A stretch of 64,000 nt of DNA. Source: Fibrobacterota bacterium. Lineage in GTDB: Bacteria > Fibrobacterota > Chitinivibrionia > Chitinivibrionales > Chitinispirillaceae. Under the pieces are notes generated by a model that did no database searches, was not told where the DNA came from, and worked only from the letters and a program-made list of their open reading frames with translations. This document shows, piece by piece, positions 1 through 8,047 of the stretch; position 1 is the first letter of the stretch, and each line of letters starts with the position of its first letter. The stretch covers positions 17,562 to 81,561 of the forward strand of contig JAEZKC010000084.1 of NCBI GenBank assembly GCA_023436205.1, given 5' to 3'. The position numbers and the translations under genes were made by a program.

Positions 1-1182
1 GGATACTTTGCTGACAGCAAGATCCTGACGCGTGACTCTGGAGAGCGAAAGCAAATCGTCAATAAGATCGCTCATTTTCTGGGACGCCTGCTCAATACGG
101 GATAAATACCCTACCGCATCTTCACTTATTTTCATTCCGCATTCCTCGGCCACCATGGTACTGAAACCGCTTATGGAGCGCAAAGGAGCCCTGAGATCAT
201 GTGAAACCGAATACGTGAACGATTCGAGCTCATCGAGAGCATTCTCAAGCTGCTGTTTTTGAATCTCAAGCTCCCTGGCTCTTGATTGAGCCTGACTGCG
301 AGCTTCCAGGTGCTGAAGTGCCAGGGATGCTATAGTGGCCAACTGTCCTAAAGCGAACTCCTCTTCAGAAGAGAAAAAATCCTCTCTGGGATCACACACC
401 ACCACCGCCCCGATCACCTTCATTGTACTATCAAAAAGACTTTTTCCCAAAATACCTCTCTGTGGCAGAAATCCCCGTGTGCAATCGAGCCAGACAGGTG
501 ATTCGTGGAGTTGCTCAGTCGATAAGCGCAGTGTTTTTCCAACCTCTACTCTGTCCAGAAGAAAGGAACTCAAATTTTCTATCTTCAAAGCAGAAACCCC
601 GGAATATTCATCTGTATACGAAACTGCATGCTCCACTTTCTGCGAATCGGTTATAAGAGCCATGCAACATGATGCTGATGTCAATTGCCTTGCTCCGGCA
701 GCAATCACCTCCAGCAGTTCACCAAGTGTTTCTGCTGCAAGCACATCGGTTGACAGTCTCACCAGAATACTCATGTTGCGCAAATACTGTTCTCTTAAAC
801 CACTCAATCTCTTTCTGTCGATTGCGTACCGAATCGACCGCAGAAACATTTTGGCCGGCGTTTCTCCCTTGACCAGAAAATCGTCAGCTCCAAGCCTGAC
901 AGCCTCACTTTCGGCACGCTCGTCCTCTATACCCGTAAGCACCACGATAGGCAGTTTGGGGCTGTGTCCATGAACCCGGCTTATAGTGCGTGCTCCGTCG
1001 CTGTCGGGAAGATGAAGATCCAGAAGTACGGCATCATACCTGCCGCTGTCAAGCGCAATGAATGCATCACCGAGAGTCTGAACATGGGTAATGGCGAGAG
1101 GATTATCCGGTAATTCGGACAGTTCCTCCGTAAGAAGTCGGGCATCGGCAGGATTATCTTCCACCAGAAGAATTTGCAGCAT
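1..1182 (-). CDS. Receiver-GAF-histidine kinase hybrid protein (3' end outside window)
   Basis: The minus-strand frame is open from ATG at 1182 to the window edge (394 codons), so the C-terminus is missing. It opens with a receiver domain: MLQILLVEDNPADARL carries the acidic pocket, AVLLDLHLPDSDG the phospho-acceptor Asp, and FLVKGE the conserved Lys. A GAF-like region follows at about residues 145-300, then a short coiled coil and a HisKA dimerisation motif, FTYSVSHDLRAPLRSISGF, whose His is the predicted phosphorylation site. The ATP-binding domain would lie off the window. The gene starts 5 nt after the stop of the upstream response regulator, so it is the third gene of a kinase-regulator-hybrid operon. 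The receiver probably takes phosphate from the upstream kinase and controls this second kinase. The domain calls are clear; the signal is unknown. Confidence 0.88.
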   Translation of the reverse strand, partial: MLQILLVEDNPADARLLTEELSELPDNPLAITHVQTLGDAFIALDSGRYDAVLLDLHLPDSDGARTISRVHGHSPKLPIVVLTGIEDERAESEAVRLGADDFLVKGETPAKMFLRSIRYAIDRKRLSGLREQYLRNMSILVRLSTDVLAAETLGELLEVIAAGARQLTSASCCMALITDSQKVEHAVSYTDEYSGVSALKIENLSSFLLDRVEVGKTLRLSTEQLHESPVWLDCTRGFLPQRGILGKSLFDSTMKVIGAVVVCDPREDFFSSEEEFALGQLATIASLALQHLEARSQAQSRARELEIQKQQLENALDELESFTYSVSHDLRAPLRSISGFSTMVAEECGMKISEDAVGYLSRIEQASQKMSDLIDDLLSLSRVTRQDLAVSKVS

Positions 1183-1187
1183 CGATT

Positions 1188-1634
1188 CTATTCTCCGGGC
1201 AGCTTGACAACTGTGAGCCAGAAATTTTCAATGGAATGTATAACACGCATGAACTGGACAAAGTCAACCGGCTTAGTGACATAGCAATTTGCATGAAGGC
1301 TGTAAGCACGGGCAATGTCCTCCTCTGCAGCGGAAGTCGTAAGCACCACGATAGGAATAAGTCTGAGCTCAGGATCCTCCTTGATTTCCGCCAAAACCTC
1401 CCGCCCGTCTTTCTTCGGGAGATTCAGATCAAGCAGAATGAGATCGGGTTTTGGAGAAGATGAGTACTCCTCCTGCCTGCGTAAAAACTTCAGCGCCTCA
1501 ACTCCATCTGTTACCACATAGAGCCTGTTCTTTACTTTTGCCTCCTTGAGAGCCTCAACGGTCAGCCTTACATCACTGGGGCTGTCCTCCACAAGAAGCA
1601 GTTCGATTGGACGACTGTTTTCCCACTCTGTCAT
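1188..1634 (-). CDS. Single-domain response regulator, Rcp1/CheY-like
   Basis: This 148-residue protein is a lone receiver domain. LLLVEDSPSD gives the acidic pocket, LILLDLNLPKKDG the phosphorylated Asp, VVLTTSAAEED the conserved Thr/Ser and CYVTKPVD the conserved Lys. The LNLPKKDGREVL signature is typical of the Rcp1-type regulators that pair with phytochrome-like and other soluble-core kinases. Its ATG overlaps the stop of the upstream sensor kinase as ATGA, which suggests translational coupling, and the next gene begins 5 nt after its stop. With no output domain it probably shuttles phosphate between the two kinases of the operon. The partner assignment is inferred from gene order. Confidence 0.93.
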   Translation of the reverse strand: MTEWENSRPIELLLVEDSPSDVRLTVEALKEAKVKNRLYVVTDGVEALKFLRRQEEYSSSPKPDLILLDLNLPKKDGREVLAEIKEDPELRLIPIVVLTTSAAEEDIARAYSLHANCYVTKPVDFVQFMRVIHSIENFWLTVVKLPGE

Positions 1635-3433
1635 GATATCTTCCTTTCGGGAATAGTGAATTTGAAGGTTGACCCCTCCCCGGGTACCGATTCAGCCCAG
1701 ATACGCCCTCCGTGGCGCTGCACAATTTTACGACATATCGCCAGCCCGATTCCCGATCCCGGATATTTGTCCTGAGTATGCAGTCGTTTAAAAGCCATAA
1801 AGATCTTCTCTTCATACTGGGGCTCAAATCCGATTCCATTGTCCTGCACCGAAAATGTCCAGCTTCCATCGGTTTTCGTTGCCTCTACCCGAATCACCGG
1901 AGTTCGATCCGGGTGCCTGAATTTTAAACCATTACTGATGAGATTCTGCATGAGCTGTCGAAACTGATTGGGATCTGCAGAAATTTCCGGCAGTTTACCT
2001 ATTTCAATCCTTGCCTCTGCATTGTCTATCGAAGCTTTCATACCCTGCAGGACCTCATCAACCACTTCTACCGCATTCACCTGAACAAATGGCTTTCCAC
2101 GTGTTCCTACTCTTGAAAAAGCCAGCAGATCATTGATGATCACCCCAAGCCGGTGAGCACCATTAACAGCATAAGCTATAAATTCATCAGCATCCTTGTC
2201 AAGTTTGCCTTTATACCGTCGCTCAATCAATTGAAGATAACCGGCGATGGTGCGAAGTGGTTCCTGAAGATCGTGAGATGCAACATAAGCAAACTGCTCA
2301 AGCTCCTGATTAGAACGCTCCAGCTCCTCCGTTCTCTGTTTTATGGCTTCGTTTCTTTCTTGAAGCTGGTTTCCCATATTGTTGAATTCAAACACAAGAG
2401 AATCGAATTCATTAATTCCACTGGGATATGTCTTATGAGTATAATCCCCCTGGCCCACCTGCCTTGCATGGCTTTGTAGTGCCGACACTGACTTTATCAC
2501 TTTTGATATAGTCCTGTTACCGAACCAGATGGCGAAAACCACTATCGCCACAATCCCCAGAATACTTAAAGCCACATCACTTACCACCGGGCGATACACA
2601 ACCCAGGATGGTTCACTTGTTCCCACTACCCAGCCATAAGGCGGAACCGGAACTCTTACTGCTATACGCTGGAATGATTCGTCAAGATGCTGGAGCTGAC
2701 CGACTGCGATTTCCCCCTTCAGGGCCTCTTTTAACAGCGGGTCATTTCTGCCGAATTCAGTGCGAAATGAATCAGTTAACGTAGTGTGCATTGCACTGTA
2801 AACCAGTGCCCCGTTACGATCAAAGATAGTGAAATTATCCTGAGTGGGTCTGTCCGGATGGAAAATAATCTCACTGAGGAGTTCCGGGCGAATGAGCCCC
2901 ACTACAAGTCCGCTCAACTTTTCATCAGCGGATTTGATAGCGGTACTGATGGCAAATCCTGGCCGCCCGTTAAGCAAATCTAACCGTAAATTGCTGAGAT
3001 AAACATCTTCACCCTGCAAAACGGGCTTTACATAATCAGCTCGAGCCAGATCCATTCCAATATATCGCGGATTTCCAGCAATGACAGAGCCTGTGGAATC
3101 GAGCACGATGAAATTGACCACTGAGGGATAATTCTGGGCAGCAGTTTCAAGCAGCTGCTCTGCATTTCTTTTATCGAATTGTGATAAGGAAAGAACAGAA
3201 CGGCCGACCACCTTTTCCCCCCTGACGATATCTCCCACATATCTCTGAAAGGAACTGCGGATTGCATTTGCGACACCCTGATTTTTTTCCAGCTGAAGGT
3301 TATACCTGCTCTGTACCCATGACCAGCTTAGCATTATCTGAAAGACAAGAGTGGGAATCAGAATTGAGAAAAGTATCAGTAAAAGCTGGCGTTTAAGTGA
3401 GATTCCGTTAGCGGAAACAGCCTCTGTTTTCAT
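1631..3433 (-). CDS. Membrane sensor histidine kinase (dCache-HAMP-HisKA-HATPase)
   Basis: This 600-residue kinase has a first membrane helix at about residues 14-35, a periplasmic Cache-like sensor of about 250 residues, a second helix near 285-305 and a HAMP region ending near 355. The HisKA motif, FAYVASHDLQEPLRTIAGYL, contains the phospho-accepting His. The ATPase domain shows the N box (NLISNGLKF), G1 (DNGIGF) and G2 (GSGIGLAICRKIVQRHGG). The SHDLQEPLR form is typical of phytochrome-type and related kinases that work with Rcp1-like regulators, which fits the next gene. It heads the operon, and its stop overlaps the regulator's start by four bases. An AGGAG sits 13 nt before the ATG, rather far, so the start is less certain than the identity. 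The ligand is unknown. Confidence 0.92.
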   Translation of the reverse strand: MKTEAVSANGISLKRQLLLILFSILIPTLVFQIMLSWSWVQSRYNLQLEKNQGVANAIRSSFQRYVGDIVRGEKVVGRSVLSLSQFDKRNAEQLLETAAQNYPSVVNFIVLDSTGSVIAGNPRYIGMDLARADYVKPVLQGEDVYLSNLRLDLLNGRPGFAISTAIKSADEKLSGLVVGLIRPELLSEIIFHPDRPTQDNFTIFDRNGALVYSAMHTTLTDSFRTEFGRNDPLLKEALKGEIAVGQLQHLDESFQRIAVRVPVPPYGWVVGTSEPSWVVYRPVVSDVALSILGIVAIVVFAIWFGNRTISKVIKSVSALQSHARQVGQGDYTHKTYPSGINEFDSLVFEFNNMGNQLQERNEAIKQRTEELERSNQELEQFAYVASHDLQEPLRTIAGYLQLIERRYKGKLDKDADEFIAYAVNGAHRLGVIINDLLAFSRVGTRGKPFVQVNAVEVVDEVLQGMKASIDNAEARIEIGKLPEISADPNQFRQLMQNLISNGLKFRHPDRTPVIRVEATKTDGSWTFSVQDNGIGFEPQYEEKIFMAFKRLHTQDKYPGSGIGLAICRKIVQRHGGRIWAESVPGEGSTFKFTIPERKIS

Positions 3434-3554
3434 TTAAATGAGATTTCTCCTTGAGAGCATTGGCAAAAGAGTACAAAATTTGTATAGTTGAATCAACTAT
3501 CGTGCCAATATTTCAAGAAAGGTGCTGGGGAATTATGAAGACTCAATGCATCAG

Positions 3555-3593
3555 AAAAAAAAAGGGACTCCGCTTCTCGGAAACGGAATCCCT
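3555..3593 (-). terminator. Rho-independent terminator of the V-ATPase operon
   Basis: On the minus strand a 10-bp stem (AGGGATTCCG with CGGAGTCCCT, one G-T pair) closes an 11-nt loop and runs directly into nine T residues. It lies 23 bases past the atpK stop and before the next minus-strand gene, so it should end the V-ATPase transcript. Confidence 0.92.
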
Positions 3594-3615
3594 AAAATAA
3601 ACCGTTCTCTAGTTA

Positions 3616-4065
3616 TTAGAGAGTCATAAGACCCTGCATGAGAATGGCGGCAACCAGAGAGAGAATGGCGTAGAATTCAGGGAAAGCGGCAAGGATCATG
3701 GTGTTACCGAAAACGTTGTGACCCTGACCAATCGCAGCGATACCGTTTGCGCAGACTTTGCCCTGGAAAATCGCAGAGATAAAGCAAGCCAGAGAAACGG
3801 CAATACCGGCACCCAGAACAACGGAGCCCTGGAAAAGTGTGAGCTGAGGGGTAACCAGACCACTGTACATGATGAAAGCCACAAATCCGTAAAGGCCCTG
3901 TGTAGCAGGCAGACCGGAGAGCACCAGACCGCTACCGAACCCTTCAGGCTTCTTCTTCATCATACCCAGAGTTGAAGAACCGCCGATAACAAGCCCAATG
4001 GCCGATCCTGCTCCTGACAACCCGACCATAAGTCCCATACCGATCAACGCCAAAATGTAACCCAT
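3616..4065 (-). CDS. atpK: V-type ATP synthase subunit K (membrane rotor proteolipid)
   Basis: This 149-residue hydrophobic protein forms the membrane c-ring of the V-type ATPase. It has four predicted helices in two hairpins, the double-hairpin form typical of bacterial NtpK-like subunits. Glycine-rich helix faces are visible (GMGLMVGLSGAGSAIGLV and later VLGAGIAVSLACF), and the carboxylate expected for ion binding is in the last hairpin (AAFPEFYAIL). ATG at 4065 is preferred to the GTG one codon upstream because AGGAGG (4072-4077) is 6 nt from the ATG and only 3 nt from the GTG. It is the last gene of the operon and is followed by a strong terminator. The sequence alone does not settle whether the enzyme moves H+ or Na+. 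Confidence 0.95.
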   Translation of the reverse strand: MGYILALIGMGLMVGLSGAGSAIGLVIGGSSTLGMMKKKPEGFGSGLVLSGLPATQGLYGFVAFIMYSGLVTPQLTLFQGSVVLGAGIAVSLACFISAIFQGKVCANGIAAIGQGHNVFGNTMILAAFPEFYAILSLVAAILMQGLMTL

Positions 4066-4103
4066 CACAAACCTCCTGGAGTGTAGTGTATTGTTATTGT
4101 TAA

Positions 4104-6020
4104 TTATTCAACTTTTGAAAAAGGCACAAATGGTTTACTTCCGCCTTTGAATCCGACATTGCTGTAAAATTCCACAAATGTCAGACGCAACGGATGGACA
4201 AATGCACCGATTGAAGACAGAGCCAAATTAAGCGAATGACCGAGTACCAGCACCAGAATGGTACCGATTATCCCGACCGAAGCATAATTGATCTCGCCGG
4301 ATTCGGTAGTAATGAACATGAACGCGATCTGATTAAAAGCTGCTCCCAGAAGTCCTCCCGCAAGTCCAAGTGCGAACAGACGCAAATAGGACAGGATGTT
4401 CCCCAGGAAGCCGGTTATCAGATTGTAAAGATCCCACAAGCCGGTCAAAGGGCGGAAGAAGATCTTCTTTTCCAGATTGTTGAAAAACATGAAAAAGAAA
4501 ATCCCCAGAATGAACAGCCCCTGTGCAGCAGCCATGGGCACCTGCAGCAGTAAAGCACCGATATTGACAGGCCCCACTTTGAATTCACCAATGCCCAGGT
4601 TCAGAAAATTACTGTGAGCACCCATAATGATTGCACTCACAAGCATGAACATGGTACCGATTGGCTGAAGCCCCGCTGCCCATCCCTGGTATTTCATTTT
4701 GAGGTAGGATTGAATTCCGATACCGAAAAGCACTTGAATGAAACCAAGCAATAGCGCAAGACTCATGGCAGGGAACACCTGACCAGCCTCACCAGTCTGT
4801 GCTGAGAGCGGCGCAAAGAACTGTACTCCAGTTGGGAAAATCGATGTTCCTTCAGCAATCCCTTCACCACCGAAAATTGTGGCGCCGAAAAACGAATTGA
4901 GGAGAACACCGCTGATCATAGTGGCTAATCCCAGCACAATTCCCAGAGACATAAAAGGCTTGAGCTTGGGGCTTAACTTTGCCCTGGCGATCAGTGCACC
5001 GGTAAAGAGGACAAGCCCATATCCCAGATCACCAAGACACAACCCGAAGAACACAGCAAAGAAAGGTGCCATGAATGGAGTCATATCCAGCTCTGTGTAT
5101 GTGGGAAGAGCATAAAGCCCGGTGATAGGTTCAAAGAGCGATGGGAAACGTTTGTTCTTGAGCTTGACAGGAACATCCTCGTCTTCATAAGGATCTCTGA
5201 ACGTGTAATAGGCAGGAAATCTAGATAGAAACTCCGCCAGCTTAGTTTCCTTATCCTGAGGAACCCAGCCTGAAAGTTTAAGTAGTTTTCCATCAGCCTC
5301 GCCCATCATAGACAACCGAGCTTTTTCAAACCGCAACTGATTTACACGCGCGTTACGGAACTGCTCCAGTTCATCTATGCAGCCGATCATTTTTTCAATG
5401 GTCTGCTCTACACTTTTTCTATCTTCGTTAAGCTTTGCAATCTTTTCCTCTACATCATTGAGCGATGCGTCCGGAAGGCGAACCTCTTCCGCACCGGGAA
5501 TTTCAACTGCCCCGCCACGGGTGATCACCACAAAATAGACGGCTGTTTCGCGCCTGTTGATCACCTCAATACCGTACTTTGATTTGTCGAGAGTATCGAA
5601 CTTCCTCACAGGCATACTGTAAAACTTCAGTGTAAGCCCGACTTCTCCCAAACGCTTGACGGATTCAGGTTTGAAATTACCCCATGGCTCAAGCACCGTT
5701 TTATCTTTAACGAGTGAAGCAATTTCCTGATCGATTCTCTCTTTCTTACTCTCGAGATCCTCGAACCGATGAAGAAGCTCCGTAGGCTCGCCAAGATGAG
5801 TTTTCCCAACCTGAAGTTCTTTCTCCTTCTGAATCTTTCTCAGAGAAGAAATCACTCTCTCGGCCAAATGCACAACTCCACCCAACTCTTGAACCACAGG
5901 AGACTCGACCGGCTTCTCAGCAGTGATATGCACCACACCCAAAACCCGAAGATCCTCCAGGAACTTTTCCCGTTCCTTGTGATACAGAAGAAGATCCAGT
6001 TTTCTCATTTGTACTATCAT
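4104..6020 (-). CDS. atpI: V-type ATP synthase subunit I (membrane stator, a-subunit)
   Basis: This 638-residue protein has the two-part design of the family. A soluble, coiled-coil-rich N-terminal half (about residues 1-320) acts as the stator arm. The membrane half (about 330-610) has a series of helices, including the region around NILSYLRLFALGLAGG that holds the essential Arg of the ion half-channel. Its start overlaps the atpD stop as TAATG, indicating translational coupling, and M5 (MRKLDLLLYHKE) is a less likely alternative start. Together with subunit K it makes the ion path. Length and gene position match bacterial NtpI/AtpI. Confidence 0.95.
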   Translation of the reverse strand: MIVQMRKLDLLLYHKEREKFLEDLRVLGVVHITAEKPVESPVVQELGGVVHLAERVISSLRKIQKEKELQVGKTHLGEPTELLHRFEDLESKKERIDQEIASLVKDKTVLEPWGNFKPESVKRLGEVGLTLKFYSMPVRKFDTLDKSKYGIEVINRRETAVYFVVITRGGAVEIPGAEEVRLPDASLNDVEEKIAKLNEDRKSVEQTIEKMIGCIDELEQFRNARVNQLRFEKARLSMMGEADGKLLKLSGWVPQDKETKLAEFLSRFPAYYTFRDPYEDEDVPVKLKNKRFPSLFEPITGLYALPTYTELDMTPFMAPFFAVFFGLCLGDLGYGLVLFTGALIARAKLSPKLKPFMSLGIVLGLATMISGVLLNSFFGATIFGGEGIAEGTSIFPTGVQFFAPLSAQTGEAGQVFPAMSLALLLGFIQVLFGIGIQSYLKMKYQGWAAGLQPIGTMFMLVSAIIMGAHSNFLNLGIGEFKVGPVNIGALLLQVPMAAAQGLFILGIFFFMFFNNLEKKIFFRPLTGLWDLYNLITGFLGNILSYLRLFALGLAGGLLGAAFNQIAFMFITTESGEINYASVGIIGTILVLVLGHSLNLALSSIGAFVHPLRLTFVEFYSNVGFKGGSKPFVPFSKVE

Positions 6021-6616
6021 TATGCAGCCTCCGCAGCCATCTTGGCCTTAAGAATCTTCTGAGAGGATTTGGAGAGGTTCTCTTCATCCTCCAGAAAACG
6101 TTTGATTCTCCGGACCGCTTCCTTGAATTCAGGAATCTGCACTTTTTCGTACAGATTCACCTTCTGGGTAGTCTTCTTTCGAGCATACTCCAGAATGGTG
6201 ACCTTCTTTTTAGCGAGTTCCACGGAGATCTTGAGTTCGGCCAGACGCTTGAGAATCTCCAAACCCTCAGGAACCCAGGCTGGAGCACTTACAAGGCTGT
6301 ACCGAGATACCGCAAAAGCAACTCTGTCAAGTACCGGCGTTTTTACACCGGCAATCTTTCTAACAGCAATTTCCACTTTGTCGATACTGATCAGATCAGA
6401 AGGCATTTCATCCCATAACCGGTTGGTGCTGGCGAGAACTGCATGCTGCTCCTCGATCTTGTCCTCCAGAGCAGAAACCTGCTCCTTTGCCTTCTTTACC
6501 TCCAGCCGCAAAGCGGACTCTTTGGCCACGAGCGTCGGCAGAGCATTCTCGCGGATCTTCAACTCGCGGTTAAGCTGCTGAAGATAGGTTTTATTATATT
6601 GAAATTTGACTGCCAT
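6020..6616 (-). CDS. atpD: V-type ATP synthase subunit D (central stalk)
   Basis: This 198-residue, almost wholly helical protein is the rotating central shaft that links the A3B3 head to the membrane ring. It begins MAVKFQYNKTYLQQLNRELK, matching the family N-terminus, and has long heptad-rich helices at both ends (ALPTLVAKESALRLEVKKAK and AVRRIKRFLEDEENLSKSSQ). ATG at 6616 is chosen because a GGAG lies 5-6 nt upstream; a TTG one codon earlier is less likely. The gene sits 75 bp after atpB and shares its last base with the atpI start. No separate subunit F gene, the usual partner of D, is present in the operon. Confidence 0.94.
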   Translation of the reverse strand: MAVKFQYNKTYLQQLNRELKIRENALPTLVAKESALRLEVKKAKEQVSALEDKIEEQHAVLASTNRLWDEMPSDLISIDKVEIAVRKIAGVKTPVLDRVAFAVSRYSLVSAPAWVPEGLEILKRLAELKISVELAKKKVTILEYARKKTTQKVNLYEKVQIPEFKEAVRRIKRFLEDEENLSKSSQKILKAKMAAEAA

Positions 6617-6693
6617 CAATTCTCCTTCCGAAACAAGGAAGAGAGTTTCTGTAGTGCCTGCAGCCCTCTCTTACAAAGCATGCAGGCTGTTCT

Positions 6694-8022
6694 TTAACTC
6701 GCGGACGCAATCCAGAACTGATCCATGAGCTCCTTCTTAATACCCACTTCGTCTTTTGTGAAGTACTTGCCGAAAAGTCTCCAGCCAGTATCGAGCATCG
6801 ATTCAATTTCCACATTGATGTCGATGGCCAGAAGCTCGCGACTGTACTCCTTTGCAAATTGAAGCGTGCGTTTGTCGTATTCTGTTAGATCAAAACCGTT
6901 CTCCAGTTTTGTTCTGGCATTGGCCGCATCGGCGTAAAGCCTAACCGCAGTGTTCATCACCTGTGGATGATCCTTACGGGTCTTCTTACCAATAACCAGC
7001 TGCTTGAGTCGAGACAAGCTTCTGAACGGATCGATAATGACCTTGGCAATATCGGTATCACGACGAAGGTAAAGCTGACCTTCAGTAATGTAACCGGTAT
7101 TATCGGGAATCGCGTGGGTGATATCTCCACCAGACAGTGTTGTCACCGCGATAATGGTGATTGAACCGCCATCGGGGAACTGAGCTGCCTTTTCGTAAAT
7201 ACGAGCCAGGTCGCTATACAGAGAACCGGGCATACTGTCCTTGGACGGGATCTGATCCATACGGTTTGACACGATCGAGAGTGCATCCGCAAACAGAGTC
7301 ATGTCTGTAAGCAGAACCAGAACTTTGGCATTCTGAGTTGTTGCAAAGTGTTCTGCAGCAGTCAGACACATGTCAGGAACCAGAAGACGTTCCACAGGCG
7401 GGTTGTCGGTTGTATTCACAAAAGCGATAATGCGGTCAAGTGCTCCGGCATTATCAAATAGAGTCTTGTAATACAGGTAGTCGTCGTTGGACATTCCCAT
7501 ACCGCCGAGAATAATCACATCCGCCTTGGCACGCAGAGCCACATCTGCCATAACAGCATTGAACGGCTGGTCCGGATCGGCGAAGAAGGGAATCTTCTGT
7601 CCTGTCACCAGTGTGTTATTAAGGTCGATACCGGCAATACCGGTGGCGATAAGCTCAGAAGGCTGCTTACGGCGGACAGGGTTGACAGAAGGTCCACCGA
7701 TTTCCACTTCCTTCCCCTCCACTTCAGGTCCGCCATCGATGGGCTGACCGTAAGCGTTGAAGAAGCGACCTTTAAGTTCATTTGAAACTTTCAGTGTAGG
7801 TGGCTTGCCGAGGAAAACCACTTCGGCGTTGGTTGCGATACCCTGGGTTCCGGGGAAAATCTGCAGGGTTACCTTGTCACCAGCGATTTTCACCACCTGA
7901 GCGGGGCGTCCATCAACTACCGCCATCTCATCATTGGCAATCCCCTGCGCCTCTACGGTGCAGGTGGCCTTAGTCACATTCTCGATGTGAGTGTAAATTT
8001 TCTGAAAGGCTTTCGTTTTCAT
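6694..8022 (-). CDS. atpB: V-type ATP synthase subunit B (non-catalytic head subunit)
   Basis: This 442-residue member of the ATP synthase alpha/beta superfamily is the non-catalytic B subunit. It has an N-terminal beta-barrel, a central nucleotide-binding fold and a C-terminal helical bundle. No full Walker A P-loop is present; the equivalent region reads VTGQKIPFFADPDQPFN, as expected for B. Conserved stretches include YSDLARIYEKA and TITIIAVTTLSGGDITHAIPDNTGYITEGQ. It alternates with subunit A in the hexameric head. It lies 25 bp downstream of atpA, with a GAGAGGAAAG ribosome-binding region before the ATG. Confidence 0.96.
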   Translation of the reverse strand: MKTKAFQKIYTHIENVTKATCTVEAQGIANDEMAVVDGRPAQVVKIAGDKVTLQIFPGTQGIATNAEVVFLGKPPTLKVSNELKGRFFNAYGQPIDGGPEVEGKEVEIGGPSVNPVRRKQPSELIATGIAGIDLNNTLVTGQKIPFFADPDQPFNAVMADVALRAKADVIILGGMGMSNDDYLYYKTLFDNAGALDRIIAFVNTTDNPPVERLLVPDMCLTAAEHFATTQNAKVLVLLTDMTLFADALSIVSNRMDQIPSKDSMPGSLYSDLARIYEKAAQFPDGGSITIIAVTTLSGGDITHAIPDNTGYITEGQLYLRRDTDIAKVIIDPFRSLSRLKQLVIGKKTRKDHPQVMNTAVRLYADAANARTKLENGFDLTEYDKRTLQFAKEYSRELLAIDINVEIESMLDTGWRLFGKYFTKDEVGIKKELMDQFWIASAS

Positions 8023-8047
8023 TCGCTACTTTCCTCTCCTCGCGCAC

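Noticed and set aside
335..973. Plus-strand frame of 212 codons
   Set aside because: It is antisense to the receiver-GAF-kinase gene, whose motifs are unmistakable, and is Ser/Thr-rich as antisense frames often are.
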